In this document: in pieces, positions 9,050 to 16,980 of the stretch
How the letters are laid out: each line of letters begins with the position of its first letter
Numbering within the stretch: the first letter of the stretch is position 1
Source: Chryseobacterium geocarposphaerae
GTDB lineage: Bacteria; Bacteroidota; Bacteroidia; Flavobacteriales; Weeksellaceae
DNA length: 64,000 nucleotides
Assembly: GCF_002797535.1 (NCBI RefSeq)
Contig: NZ_PGFD01000003.1
Location: 310,001-374,000, forward strand
Reading direction: 5' to 3'
Position numbers and translations under genes: made by a program
The notes under the pieces: model-generated
The model's input: the letters and a program-made list of their open reading frames with translations, nothing else
Database searches by the model: none
Told to the model about the DNA's origin: nothing

Positions 9050-9586
9050 ATGAAAATATTAGCATTTGCAGGAAGCACGTCTTCCACTTCCATCAACAGA
9101 GAACTGGTAAAATTTGTTCTGAAAGATTTTCAGAATGAAGAAATTAATTTGATTGATCTTAATGATTTCGATATGCCTGTTTTTTCTGTAGATCGTGAAA
9201 AGAAAGGCTTTCCGGATGAAGCGCACCACTTTTTAAAAGTAATTGAAGAGTGTGATGTAATTATCTGCTCATTGGCGGAACACAACCGGTCTTACAGTGC
9301 TGCTTTTAAAAACGTTTTCGACTGGGCATCAAGAATCAATGTAAAAGTTTTCCAGAATAAACCTATGCTTCTGATGTCAACTTCTCCGGGTGGTTATGGT
9401 GGCGGAAATATAATGAACACAGCCAAAACATTCTTCCCTCAATTTGGAGCTGATATTAAAGAGACATTTTCTCTTCCGAAGTTCTATGAAAATTTTGATC
9501 TGGAGAGCGGAGTCATTAATCCTGAAATGTTGAAAGATTTGAAAACTAAAATTGAAAGCTTTAAAAATCAAATCGGGAACTCATGA
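9050..9586 (+). CDS. NADPH-dependent FMN reductase family protein
   Basis: 178 residues with a flavodoxin-like fold. AGSTSSTSIN (residues 7-16) is the FMN phosphate loop, AEHNRSYSAAFKNVFDW matches the conserved second signature, and SPGGYGGG resembles the flavin-ring loop. The family uses NAD(P)H to reduce FMN, quinones or azo compounds in the cytoplasm. It overlaps the next gene by 4 bp and follows the beta-lactamase by 13 bp, so co-transcription is very likely. The physiological acceptor is unknown. Confidence 0.9.
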   Translation: MKILAFAGSTSSTSINRELVKFVLKDFQNEEINLIDLNDFDMPVFSVDREKKGFPDEAHHFLKVIEECDVIICSLAEHNRSYSAAFKNVFDWASRINVKVFQNKPMLLMSTSPGGYGGGNIMNTAKTFFPQFGADIKETFSLPKFYENFDLESGVINPEMLKDLKTKIESFKNQIGNS

Positions 9587-10161
9587 CAAAAGGAAGACTG
9601 GAAGCGTTTAGTGATGGGGTTTTAGCTATTATTATCACGATCATGGTTCTTGAACTGAAAGTGCCTGAAGGAAACAGCTGGAGCGATCTTAAACCTCTTA
9701 TGCCTAAATTTTTAGCATATATTTTCAGCTTTATTTATGTGGGAATCTATTGGAACAATCATCATCATTTGTTTCAAACGGTAAAGAAAGTCAATGGAAA
9801 TGTCCTTTGGGCTAATCTCCATCTTCTGTTCTGGCTTTCTTTAATGCCTATTGCCACAGAATGGATCGGAGAAACAGGTTTTGCAGAAAACCCGGTGGCC
9901 ACCTATGGTATTACCCTGGTTATGTGTGCAGTTGCTTATACGATTCTGGAAAATACAATCATCAAGTCTGATGGTGAAGAATCTAAGCTGAAGGAGGCTA
10001 TTTCTTCCAAGTTTAAAGAATATGCTTCCATCGTTTTGTATGCACTGGGAATCGTCACTTCATTTTTTTATCCCTATATTGCAATAGGGTTTTATTATCT
10101 TACAGCTTTGATGTGGCTGATTCCTGATAAAAGAATTGAAAAATCATTAAACAAAGACTAA
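9583..10161 (+). CDS. TMEM175-type potassium channel (DUF1211)
   Basis: 192 residues with about six hydrophobic segments. RLEAFSDGVLAIIITIMVLEL at the N-terminus contains the RxxxFSDG signature of the TMEM175 family; bacterial members are tetrameric K+ leak channels without the classical selectivity filter. The WNNHHHLF stretch is also typical. The start overlaps the flavin reductase stop (ATGA-type coupling), so translation is coupled. K+ flux is often linked to electrophile defence in bacteria, which would suit this operon, but that link is inference. Confidence 0.87.
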   Translation: MTKGRLEAFSDGVLAIIITIMVLELKVPEGNSWSDLKPLMPKFLAYIFSFIYVGIYWNNHHHLFQTVKKVNGNVLWANLHLLFWLSLMPIATEWIGETGFAENPVATYGITLVMCAVAYTILENTIIKSDGEESKLKEAISSKFKEYASIVLYALGIVTSFFYPYIAIGFYYLTALMWLIPDKRIEKSLNKD

Positions 10162-10162
10162 T

Positions 10163-10381
10163 ATGGATAAGCACGAATATATTAATGGTGACCTTACTGT
10201 TATTTGGCAACCCCAGAAATGCATTCACTCCGCAGTGTGTGTGAAAATGTTACCGAAAGTTTACAATCCCAAGGAAAGACCTTGGATAAAAGCAGAAAAT
10301 GCAACGGTTCAGGAGCTCAAAAATCAAATTGACCATTGTCCTTCCGGAGCATTAAGTTATCAATTCAATACAGAAAAATAA
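10163..10381 (+). CDS. YjdI-like (4Fe-4S) mono-cluster protein
   Basis: 72 residues. Cys20, Cys26 (KCIHSAVC) and Cys59 (HCPSGAL) match the small ferredoxin-like YjdI/DUF1271 family. The motif HCPSGALSY near the C-terminus is characteristic. It probably binds an iron-sulfur cluster and moves electrons in the cytoplasm. In E. coli, yjdI sits next to yjdJ; here a YjdJ-like gene follows two genes later in the same operon. One base of the stop is shared with the next start (TAATG). Confidence 0.87.
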   Translation: MDKHEYINGDLTVIWQPQKCIHSAVCVKMLPKVYNPKERPWIKAENATVQELKNQIDHCPSGALSYQFNTEK

Positions 10382-10779
10382 TGGCAGTCACCGTAAAAGC
10401 AAGTTTAGGAAAAGAAAAATATTATACAGAAGTGGTCGCTGGTGAAAATACACTGATCACTGATGAACCGGTAGATAAAGGCGGACAAAATAAAGGCTTC
10501 AACCCATTCGAAATACTGGCAACTTCTTTAGCGAGCTGTACAGCAGCTACTTTGAGAATGTATATCGAAAGAAAAGAATGGAATGTGGAAAAAGTAAATG
10601 TGGAGGTAGAGCTGGAAAATTTTCCTTTAACCAAAAGAGCGATTTTCAAAAGAGATATCACCTTTGAAGGAACAGATCTTGATGAGGAACAATTAAAAAG
10701 ACTTCGTACTATTGCGGACGCCTGTCCCGTCCATAAAATATTAACAAACGAAATAGAAATACTAACCAAAATCTCTTAA
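10381..10779 (+). CDS. OsmC family protein
   Basis: 132 residues from the ATG at 10381. This start uses the TAATG overlap with the upstream gene; a longer frame from 10336 would run through the upstream coding region and is rejected. Cys53 (LASCTAATLRMY) and Cys115 (ADACPVHKIL) are the peroxidatic and resolving cysteines of OsmC/Ohr proteins, which reduce organic hydroperoxides using dithiols. It is cytoplasmic. Its place in the operon supports a peroxide or electrophile theme. Confidence 0.92.
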   Translation: MAVTVKASLGKEKYYTEVVAGENTLITDEPVDKGGQNKGFNPFEILATSLASCTAATLRMYIERKEWNVEKVNVEVELENFPLTKRAIFKRDITFEGTDLDEEQLKRLRTIADACPVHKILTNEIEILTKIS

Positions 10780-10780
10780 T

Positions 10781-11083
10781 ATGATTGAAGTAAAGCAAAA
10801 CAACGACGAAAAACACGGAAATTTTGAAGCATTCATAGACGGGAACCATGCAGGACTGATGACCTACACCTGGGCCGGAGAAGAAAGATTTATTATAGAC
10901 CACACAGAAGTAGAAGAAGCTTACAACGGAAAAGGTGTTGGGAAGGAAATGCTTCTGGCAGCAGTGGATTTTGCAAGAAAAAACGGGAAAACAATTATTC
11001 CGCTTTGTCCTTTTGCAAAAGCTACTTTCCAGAAACACGAGGAGCTTCAGGATGTTTTAGTAAATAAAACTCAAGCACACTAA
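10781..11083 (+). CDS. YjdJ-like GNAT acetyltransferase
   Basis: 100 residues, the compact single-domain GNAT form. IDHTEVEEAYNGKGVGKEML carries the acetyl-CoA pyrophosphate loop (GKGVGKE), and PLCPFAKATFQKHEE is the conserved late motif of the YjdJ group. The acceptor substrate is unknown. It is the last gene of the operon, 1 bp after osmC and followed by a strong terminator. It restores the yjdI-yjdJ linkage known from enterobacteria, here interrupted by osmC. Confidence 0.87.
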   Translation: MIEVKQNNDEKHGNFEAFIDGNHAGLMTYTWAGEERFIIDHTEVEEAYNGKGVGKEMLLAAVDFARKNGKTIIPLCPFAKATFQKHEELQDVLVNKTQAH

Positions 11084-11110
11084 CTATTTTTTAAATATGT
11101 TATGATACAT

Positions 11111-11149
11111 AAACCTTTCAGATTACAATCTGAAAGGTTTTTTCTTTTT
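11111..11149 (+). terminator. Operon terminator
   Basis: AAACCTTTCAGATT pairs with AATCTGAAAGGTTT, followed by TTTCTTTTTC. It closes the 7241-11083 operon. Confidence 0.9.
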
Positions 11150-11168
11150 CAACAGAACAGAAAAAAAC

Positions 11169-11176
11169 TATATTTG
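11169..11176 (+). promoter_or_regulatory. -7 box TATATTTG of the sodium symporter
   Basis: Exact TAnnTTTG 23 bp before the ATG. No convincing TTTG lies at the expected distance, partly because the upstream terminator occupies that place. Confidence 0.45.
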
Positions 11177-11199
11177 CTGAAATTAAACTTTAGCAATAT

Positions 11200-12639
11200 A
11201 TGTCTCCAATTATATTATTATCCATCATTATCGTCTATTTCGCATTGCTGCTTTGGGTAGCTTACCGTACCGGAAAAGGAAGTGATAATGACAGTTTCTT
11301 CATCGGAAACCGTAAAAGTAATTGGATGCTTGTTGCCTTCGGGATGATCGGAACTTCACTTTCGGGCGTGACTTTTGTAAGTGTTCCGGGAGCTGTCGGA
11401 AATGATAAGTTTGCTTATTTACAGATTACTTTAGGATATCTGATTGGCTATATTGTAATTGCCTACGTTCTTCTTCCTTTATATTATCGTTTAAAACTAA
11501 CATCAATTTACGGGTACCTTCAACAGAGGATGGGACAGCTTTCCTACAAATCGGGAGCATGGATTTTCATTGTTTCCAGGTTAGTTGGAGCAACCGCAAG
11601 ATTATATCTGGTTGTGAACATTCTACAGGTTTCGATTCTTGACAGTTTAGGCGTTCCTTTTATTGTTACCACATTGGTTATTTTAGCAATGATTATCCTT
11701 TACACGTATGAAGGGGGTGTAAAAACTATCGTTTGGACAGATACTTTACAGACTTCCTGTATGTTGTTGGGGTTAATCATCTGTACGATTTACATGTTGA
11801 ATCATTTAGGATTAAATGTTGGGGAGAGTTTTGCAGCCATGAATGAAAAAGGGTATACAAAAATTTTTGATTTTGACCCCAACCAGAAAAGCTTTTTTAT
11901 TAAACAGATTTTAGCCGGAGCTTTCATTACGATTACCATGACGGGAATCGACCAGGAAATGATGCAGAAAAGCTTATCCGTAACCAAATTAAAAGATTCC
12001 CAAAAGAACATGGTAACGCTTGGGTTTATTTTGCTAGGCGTAATTTCCCTTTTCCTTTATATGGGGGGACTTTTACATCTTTACGGGGCACAGGAAAACG
12101 TAACGAGCGCAGGAGACCAGTTATTCCCTAATATTGCATTGAATCATATGCCTCCGTTTATCTCCATTATATTTATTATTGCTTTAATTTCAGCATTATT
12201 TCCGAGTGCGGACGGTGCCATGACCGCTCTTACCTCTTCTTTGTGCATCGATATTTTCGGAATGAAAGAAAAGAAAGACTGGGATGATAAAAAGAAAGAA
12301 AAGTTCAGAAAAAATGTTCACTTATTGGTCGCTTTGTCATTCCTCATTATGGTTATCATTTTTAAAGTAATTAATGATAATTCAATGATCGGGCTTATTC
12401 TAAAATTAGCCGGCTTTACTTACGGACCGCTTTTAGGATTGTTCGCTTTTGGTATTTTCACCAAATATAAAGTGAAAGATCAGTTAGTGCCTTTCATCTG
12501 TATTGCTGCTCCTGTGATTTCTTTCTTTATCGATAAATATCAGGAAACATTGTTCGGTGAATTTAAGATTGGTTTAGAGCTGTTAATTATTAACGGACTT
12601 CTTACTTTCCTGGGATTATGGCTTATTAGAAAAAAATAA
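11200..12639 (+). CDS. Sodium:solute symporter (SSS family)
   Basis: 479 residues, about 13 membrane helices. SFFIGNRKSNWMLVAFGMIGTSLSG is the N-terminal half of the SSS fold, with the helix that contributes to the Na2 site, and TYEGGVKTIVWTDTLQ is a strong family signature. It should import a solute with Na+ across the inner membrane. The substrate (sugar, vitamin, carboxylate or other) cannot be assigned. It is monocistronic with its own terminator. Confidence 0.9.
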   Translation: MSPIILLSIIIVYFALLLWVAYRTGKGSDNDSFFIGNRKSNWMLVAFGMIGTSLSGVTFVSVPGAVGNDKFAYLQITLGYLIGYIVIAYVLLPLYYRLKLTSIYGYLQQRMGQLSYKSGAWIFIVSRLVGATARLYLVVNILQVSILDSLGVPFIVTTLVILAMIILYTYEGGVKTIVWTDTLQTSCMLLGLIICTIYMLNHLGLNVGESFAAMNEKGYTKIFDFDPNQKSFFIKQILAGAFITITMTGIDQEMMQKSLSVTKLKDSQKNMVTLGFILLGVISLFLYMGGLLHLYGAQENVTSAGDQLFPNIALNHMPPFISIIFIIALISALFPSADGAMTALTSSLCIDIFGMKEKKDWDDKKKEKFRKNVHLLVALSFLIMVIIFKVINDNSMIGLILKLAGFTYGPLLGLFAFGIFTKYKVKDQLVPFICIAAPVISFFIDKYQETLFGEFKIGLELLIINGLLTFLGLWLIRKK

Positions 12640-12710
12640 TTTTAATTTTTGTAAAAGTACGCCTCATCAACGGGCATAAAGCTATAACAATAAAAAATAT
12701 TTAATATTCT

Positions 12711-12741
12711 AAAACTCTGGGATTTAATCTCAGAGTTTTTG
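12711..12741 (+). terminator. Terminator after the SSS gene
   Basis: AAAACTCTGGGATT and AATCTCAGAGTTTTT form a stem with one bulge and a T run. Confidence 0.8.
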
Positions 12742-12796
12742 CATTTCCGTAACCCAGCAAAAAATTGTAAATTCGCGTGCAAATAAATCTTATATA

Positions 12797-13648
12797 ATGA
12801 GTAAAAGTATCGAAGAGTTAAAATCTCTTACTACACAAATCAGAAGAGACATTTTAAGAATGGTTCACGCTGTAAATTCTGGTCACCCAGGTGGAAGTTT
12901 AGGTTGTACTGAATACTTCACAGCCCTTTACGGAAAGGTAATGAACTATAATCTTCCTTTCACGATGGAAGGTAAAAATGAAGATCATTTCTATCTTTCA
13001 AACGGACACATTTCTCCGGTATTCTATTCTACATTGGCCAGATTCAACTTTTTTCCTGTTGAGGAGCTAAGTACTTTCAGAAAATTAGATTCTAGATTGC
13101 AAGGTCACCCTACGACTCATGAAGGTCTTCCTGGGATAAGAATCGCTTCTGGTTCCTTAGGACAAGGGCTTTCTGTAGCTCTTGGTGCGGCTCAAGGTAA
13201 AAAATTAGACGGAGACAACTCTTTGGTTTACTCTCTACACGGAGATGGTGAATTGCAGGAAGGTCAGATTTGGGAGGCATTGATGTATGCTGCAGCCAAA
13301 AAAGTTGACAACATTATTTCTACAATTGATTATAACGGACAGCAGATTGACGGAAGCACAGAAAATGTACTTTCTTTAGGAGATCTTCATGCCAAATTAG
13401 AAGCTTTCGGATGGATTGTTCTGGAAGAGAAAAACGGTAACGATCTTGAAGCTGTAATTGCTATTCTTGAAAAAGCAAAAACAGAGACTGGAAAAGGAAA
13501 ACCTGTAGCCATCATTCTTCATACAGAAATGGGAGCCGGAGTAGATTTCATGATGGGAACTCATGCTTGGCACGGAAAAGCTCCAAATGATGAGCAATTG
13601 GATACTGCTTTCAAGCAATTATATTTAGAAGCTCCTGCTGATTATTAA
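12797..13648 (+). CDS. Transketolase, N-terminal subunit
   Basis: 283 residues covering only the thiamine-diphosphate-binding half. The TPP/Mg motif runs from GDGELQEG (from residue 149) to Asn180. NSGHPGGSLG (from residue 27) and HPTTHEGLPG are substrate/cofactor loops. With the C-terminal subunit encoded next it should form the split transketolase of the non-oxidative pentose phosphate pathway. A 97-bp spacer with short iterated ATGATAAAT-like sequence separates the two genes. Confidence 0.92.
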   Translation: MSKSIEELKSLTTQIRRDILRMVHAVNSGHPGGSLGCTEYFTALYGKVMNYNLPFTMEGKNEDHFYLSNGHISPVFYSTLARFNFFPVEELSTFRKLDSRLQGHPTTHEGLPGIRIASGSLGQGLSVALGAAQGKKLDGDNSLVYSLHGDGELQEGQIWEALMYAAAKKVDNIISTIDYNGQQIDGSTENVLSLGDLHAKLEAFGWIVLEEKNGNDLEAVIAILEKAKTETGKGKPVAIILHTEMGAGVDFMMGTHAWHGKAPNDEQLDTAFKQLYLEAPADY

Positions 13649-13745
13649 TTATAGATGATAAATCATTAACGATAAATGATGATTACCAATCTTTAAACTA
13701 TCATTAATCACCTATCATTTATCAATTATTAAAAATTTAAGTAAA

Positions 13746-14693
13746 ATGAAATTTACATATACAGAAAAAAAAGATACACGTTCAGGATTCGGAGCCGGAT
13801 TAGCTGAACTTGCAGATAAAAACCCTAATGTTGTAGCACTTTGTGCAGACCTTATCGGATCTTTGAAAATGGAGAAATTCATTGAGAAAGCTCCTGAAAG
13901 ATTTTATCAGACAGGTATTGCTGAAGCCAATATGATGGGCCTTGCTGCAGGTCTTAGTATTACAGGAAAAATTCCTTTTACAGGAACTTTTGCGAACTTT
14001 TCTACTTCAAGAGTTTACGATCAGATTCGTCAGTCTATCGCTTATTCCGGAAAAAATGTTAAAATCTGTGCTTCTCACGCAGGTCTTACATTAGGAGAAG
14101 ACGGTGCTACTCACCAGGTTTTGGAAGACATCGGAATGATGAAAATGCTTCCGGGTATGACGGTTATCAATCCTTGTGACTACAACCAGACCAAAGCTGC
14201 AACGTTGGCTATTGCTGATTTTGAAGGTCCTGTTTACCTTAGATTCGGAAGACCGGTAGTTCCGGTTTTCATTCCGGAAGATATGCCTTTCGAGATCGGA
14301 AAAGGAATTCTTTTACAGGAAGGAACTGATGTAACCATCGTTGCAACAGGCCACTTGGTTTGGGAATCTTTGGTTGCTGCTGATGAGCTTGAAAAAGAAG
14401 GAATTTCTTGTGAGGTGATCAACATCCATACAATCAAGCCTCTTGATGAAGAAATTATCTTAAAATCAGTTGAAAAAACAGGTAAAATCGTGACGGCTGA
14501 AGAACACAACTACCTTGGTGGTTTAGGAGAATCTATTGCGGGAATGTTAGCCAGAAAAAGACCTACAAGACAGGAATTCGTTGCGGTAAATGATACTTTC
14601 GGAGAATCTGCTACCCCAGCTGAACTGATGAAGAAATATAAAATCGACTCCACTGCGGTGAAAGAAGCCGTGAAGAGAATTTTAGACAAATAA
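13746..14693 (+). CDS. Transketolase, C-terminal subunit
   Basis: 315 residues carrying the pyrimidine-binding and C-terminal domains. Glu60 in QTGIAEANMMG is the glutamate expected to activate the thiamine ring, and THQVLEDIGMM and GPVYLRFGRP are family motifs. It must partner with the upstream N-terminal subunit, since neither half holds a full active site. A hairpin terminator follows within 25 bp. Confidence 0.92.
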   Translation: MKFTYTEKKDTRSGFGAGLAELADKNPNVVALCADLIGSLKMEKFIEKAPERFYQTGIAEANMMGLAAGLSITGKIPFTGTFANFSTSRVYDQIRQSIAYSGKNVKICASHAGLTLGEDGATHQVLEDIGMMKMLPGMTVINPCDYNQTKAATLAIADFEGPVYLRFGRPVVPVFIPEDMPFEIGKGILLQEGTDVTIVATGHLVWESLVAADELEKEGISCEVINIHTIKPLDEEIILKSVEKTGKIVTAEEHNYLGGLGESIAGMLARKRPTRQEFVAVNDTFGESATPAELMKKYKIDSTAVKEAVKRILDK

Positions 14694-14713
14694 TTTCTTT
14701 TAAAATATATTTG

Positions 14714-14741
14714 AAAAGCATCCATTTTTGGATGCTTTTTT
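14714..14741. terminator. Bidirectional terminator between convergent genes
   Basis: AAAAGCATCCA, loop TTTT, TGGATGCTTTTTT. It ends 2 bp before the stop of the converging minus-strand gene at 14743. Confidence 0.88.
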
Positions 14742-14742
14742 A

Positions 14743-15156
14743 TTATTTAAACTTTCTAGCCTCTTCTTTTATCGCCAAATCATTAATGCTTGCATACCTT
14801 TTTGCCATTAAACCATTTTCATCAAACTCCCAGTTTTCGTTGCCGTAAGCTCGAAACCAATTTCCTTCTTTAGTTTGATATTCGTATTCGAAACGGACCG
14901 CAATACGGTTTTCGGTATGTGCCCAATATTCTTTTTTAAGTTTATAATTCAGTTCTCTTTCCCATTTACTACTGAGAAATTTTACGATTTCTTCTCTGCC
15001 GTTAACGAACTGATCTCTGTTTCTCCATTCGCTGTCGATGGTGTATGCTTTGGAAACTCTTTCAGGATCCTGACTGTTCCAGGCATCTTCTGCCAATTGG
15101 ATTTTTTCAAGAGCCGTTTCTAAGGTGAACGGCGGAAGTGGATGTTTCTGTTCCAT
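14743..15156 (-). CDS. DUF1348 / NTF2-like protein
   Basis: 137 residues with the SnoaL/NTF2-like alpha-plus-beta cone. [34 protein letters not shown], seen here in parts, is typical of DUF1348, whose function is not established. It is encoded 6 bp after a TetR-type regulator, so the two are co-transcribed and this protein is probably part of, or controlled with, the response sensed by that regulator. Confidence 0.82.
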   Translation of the reverse strand: MEQKHPLPPFTLETALEKIQLAEDAWNSQDPERVSKAYTIDSEWRNRDQFVNGREEIVKFLSSKWERELNYKLKKEYWAHTENRIAVRFEYEYQTKEGNWFRAYGNENWEFDENGLMAKRYASINDLAIKEEARKFK

Positions 15157-15162
15157 AATAAG

Positions 15163-15687
15163 TTAAATTAATTGGGTGATTATTTTTTTTGATGTTTCTA
15201 TTAATTCATTCGATCTGAAAAGCTGACTTTCAATAATGCTGCTTTCAAATAATAAATAAATATGATCCGCAAGGTCTTTATTCTCAATTAATTGTGAGAA
15301 ATAATTTCTTACATCTTTTTTATGATTTTGAATAACATTTAAGATTTTTACATTATCAGAAGAAATTTCAGAAAGAATATTCAGAAAGCTACATCCTCGG
15401 AAGTCTTCTTTTTGATTCATGTAGATTAAAAAATCGAAAGAAGACATCAGTTTCGATTTTGACTCTTTTTCTTTCGATACAAAACTGTTAAGCTCATTAA
15501 ACCAGTATTCATGTCTCACATTAAGAAACTCGACGCAAAGGTCTTCTTTGGACTTAAAATACTGATAAAAACTTGCCTTCGCTACATTCGCTTCTGCCAC
15601 AATCTGATTGATTCCGGTAGAGTTGTAACCTTGTCTGGCAAACAGTTCAAAAGTCGTAGCGATGATTCTTTCTTTGGGTGATGACAT
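15163..15687 (-). CDS. TetR family transcriptional regulator
   Basis: 174 residues from the ATG at 15687; a TTG six codons upstream is in frame but less likely. Residues 4-50 form the TetR helix-turn-helix (ATTFELFARQGYNSTGI, then VAKASFYQYFKSKEDL). The C-terminal half is a ligand-binding region with no recognisable specificity; Cys near residue 100 is the only one. It leads a two-gene operon with the DUF1348 gene and probably represses its own promoter. Confidence 0.9.
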   Translation of the reverse strand: MSSPKERIIATTFELFARQGYNSTGINQIVAEANVAKASFYQYFKSKEDLCVEFLNVRHEYWFNELNSFVSKEKESKSKLMSSFDFLIYMNQKEDFRGCSFLNILSEISSDNVKILNVIQNHKKDVRNYFSQLIENKDLADHIYLLFESSIIESQLFRSNELIETSKKIITQLI

Positions 15688-15796
15688 GTCGTATTTTTTT
15701 AACAAGTCAAAGTTAGATTAAAATTTTTAAAAAAGACAGACTTTTCTGTCTATAATTAATATAGCGAAATATCAATAATTCATTCATAAATAAGTT

Positions 15797-15850
15797 TTGG
15801 CTAAAGCCAATTTGAACGGGCTAAATTGAAAAAGCGGGCTAAAGCCCGCT
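15797..15850. repeat. REP-like pair of GGCTAAAGCC palindromes
   Basis: TTGGCTAAAGCCAA (15797-15810) and AGCGGGCTAAAGCCCGCT (15833-15850) are two GC-rich palindromes sharing the core GGCTAAAGCC in otherwise very AT-rich DNA. A half-core GGGCTAAA lies between them. This has the look of an interspersed palindromic element. Confidence 0.65.
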
Positions 15851-15930
15851 CCTATTGATATTCTAATATTGTATCGTTATATTTTAATATTTCAATCTTT
15901 GAATTTTTAATTCTCTATTTCAATCAAAAA

Positions 15931-16308
15931 CTATTTAAAAAACTTCCATTTAGGAATTATTGCTAACATTCCAAATCCTGTAAAAAGGAAAAGATTGGTA
16001 ACATCCGTATACAGGAAAGTGGACAGATAGTAATTGTGCATGAAGAAGTGTAAAACTAATAGCACAGGAAATGCAAAAATGCCTATTTTTCGGTAAAAGA
16101 ACATTAAAATCAGACTTACTGCCATCAAAGCATCAATTGTGAAAATAGCATAGGAATACCAAGCCGGAATATTCAGGGTTTCATGTTGCAGATATTCATC
16201 AAGATCGATCCCAAATCCCATTATTGTAAACAACATCAAGGCGGCAAAAGCCAAAATAAATCCCCATCCTTTCTTTGGATTTTCGTCAAAATAGCTATAT
16301 TCTTCCAT
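15931..16308 (-). CDS. Small integral membrane protein, unknown
   Basis: 125 residues with four predicted membrane helices (near residues 15-33, 50-69, 72-90 and 100-120) and a short charged N-terminus. No family motif recognised. It lies between the REP-like element and the bidirectional hairpin that ends the lrp-type gene upstream, and has no obvious operon partner. Confidence 0.7.
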   Translation of the reverse strand: MEEYSYFDENPKKGWGFILAFAALMLFTIMGFGIDLDEYLQHETLNIPAWYSYAIFTIDALMAVSLILMFFYRKIGIFAFPVLLVLHFFMHNYYLSTFLYTDVTNLFLFTGFGMLAIIPKWKFFK

Positions 16309-16320
16309 AGGTACAAAAAT

Positions 16321-16353
16321 AAAGAACTTATGAGAGATTTCATAAGTTCTTTT
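16321..16353 (-). terminator. Terminator of the Lrp-type gene
   Basis: AAAGAACTTATGA and TCATAAGTTCTTTT pair around a short loop. On the minus strand it follows the Lrp/AsnC stop by 22 bp and ends in a T-rich tract. Confidence 0.8.
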
Positions 16354-16375
16354 ATATAATTCGTTTAAAATTTGA

Positions 16376-16846
16376 TTAAATCGAGATTGCGTTGATCAAT
16401 CTGTTTTTATCGCTTAAGAATTCCTCCATAGAGATCATACTTTCAGTTCTCATTACATCCTGAATATCATCTATTTGATAAATGATTCTTTTCGCATCAT
16501 CCGTATTCTTAGCTCTTACTTTACAGAAAATATTATATTTCCCTGAAATAACACTAGCTTCAATTACGTTAGGAATTGTTGACAATTCTTTCAGAACTTC
16601 CTGAGTTCTGTTAGATTTTGTTAATAAAATCCCGATGAAAGCCGTGAAATGATAGTCTAGCTTTCCGTAATCGATGTTAAGAGATGATCCCAAAATAATA
16701 CCCGCATCTTCCATTTTTTTCACTCTTACGTGAATTGTTCCAGCAGAAACATCCATCTGTTTTGCAATTTCCGTAAAAGGCATTCTTGTATTTTCTACTA
16801 AGAAATCAAGAATTTTCTTGTCTATTTCGTCCAGTTGATAGTTCAT
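16376..16846 (-). CDS. Lrp/AsnC family transcriptional regulator
   Basis: 156 residues. N-terminal winged helix (LDEIDKKILDFLVENTRMP, then VSAGTIHVRVKKMEDAGII) and C-terminal RAM ligand-binding domain (from about residue 65, with VISGKYNIFCKVRA). Such proteins form octamers or hexadecamers and respond to amino acids. It is monocistronic. A -7 box (TATATTTG on the minus strand, 16876-16883) lies 30 bp upstream. Confidence 0.92.
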   Translation of the reverse strand: MNYQLDEIDKKILDFLVENTRMPFTEIAKQMDVSAGTIHVRVKKMEDAGIILGSSLNIDYGKLDYHFTAFIGILLTKSNRTQEVLKELSTIPNVIEASVISGKYNIFCKVRAKNTDDAKRIIYQIDDIQDVMRTESMISMEEFLSDKNRLINAISI

Positions 16847-16875
16847 ATTAGTCTGATTATATTTTCTTTAAAAAA

Positions 16876-16883
16876 CAAATATA
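16876..16883 (-). promoter_or_regulatory. -7 box of the Lrp-type gene
   Basis: CAAATATA on the + strand reads TATATTTG on the minus strand. A second possible box (TAAATTTG) is at 16891-16898. No clear -33 element. Confidence 0.4.
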
Positions 16884-16980
16884 TTTTTTGCAAATTTAGA
16901 AAAAATAATTTAGTAAAAAAAATTATCACAAATATTAACAATAATTAACACGGATGATAAAAATCATTAAAATATTCTAA

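Noticed and set aside
10422..11038. Minus-strand open frames of about 110 codons in the redox operon
   Set aside because: They are shadows of the OsmC and GNAT genes and have no family features.
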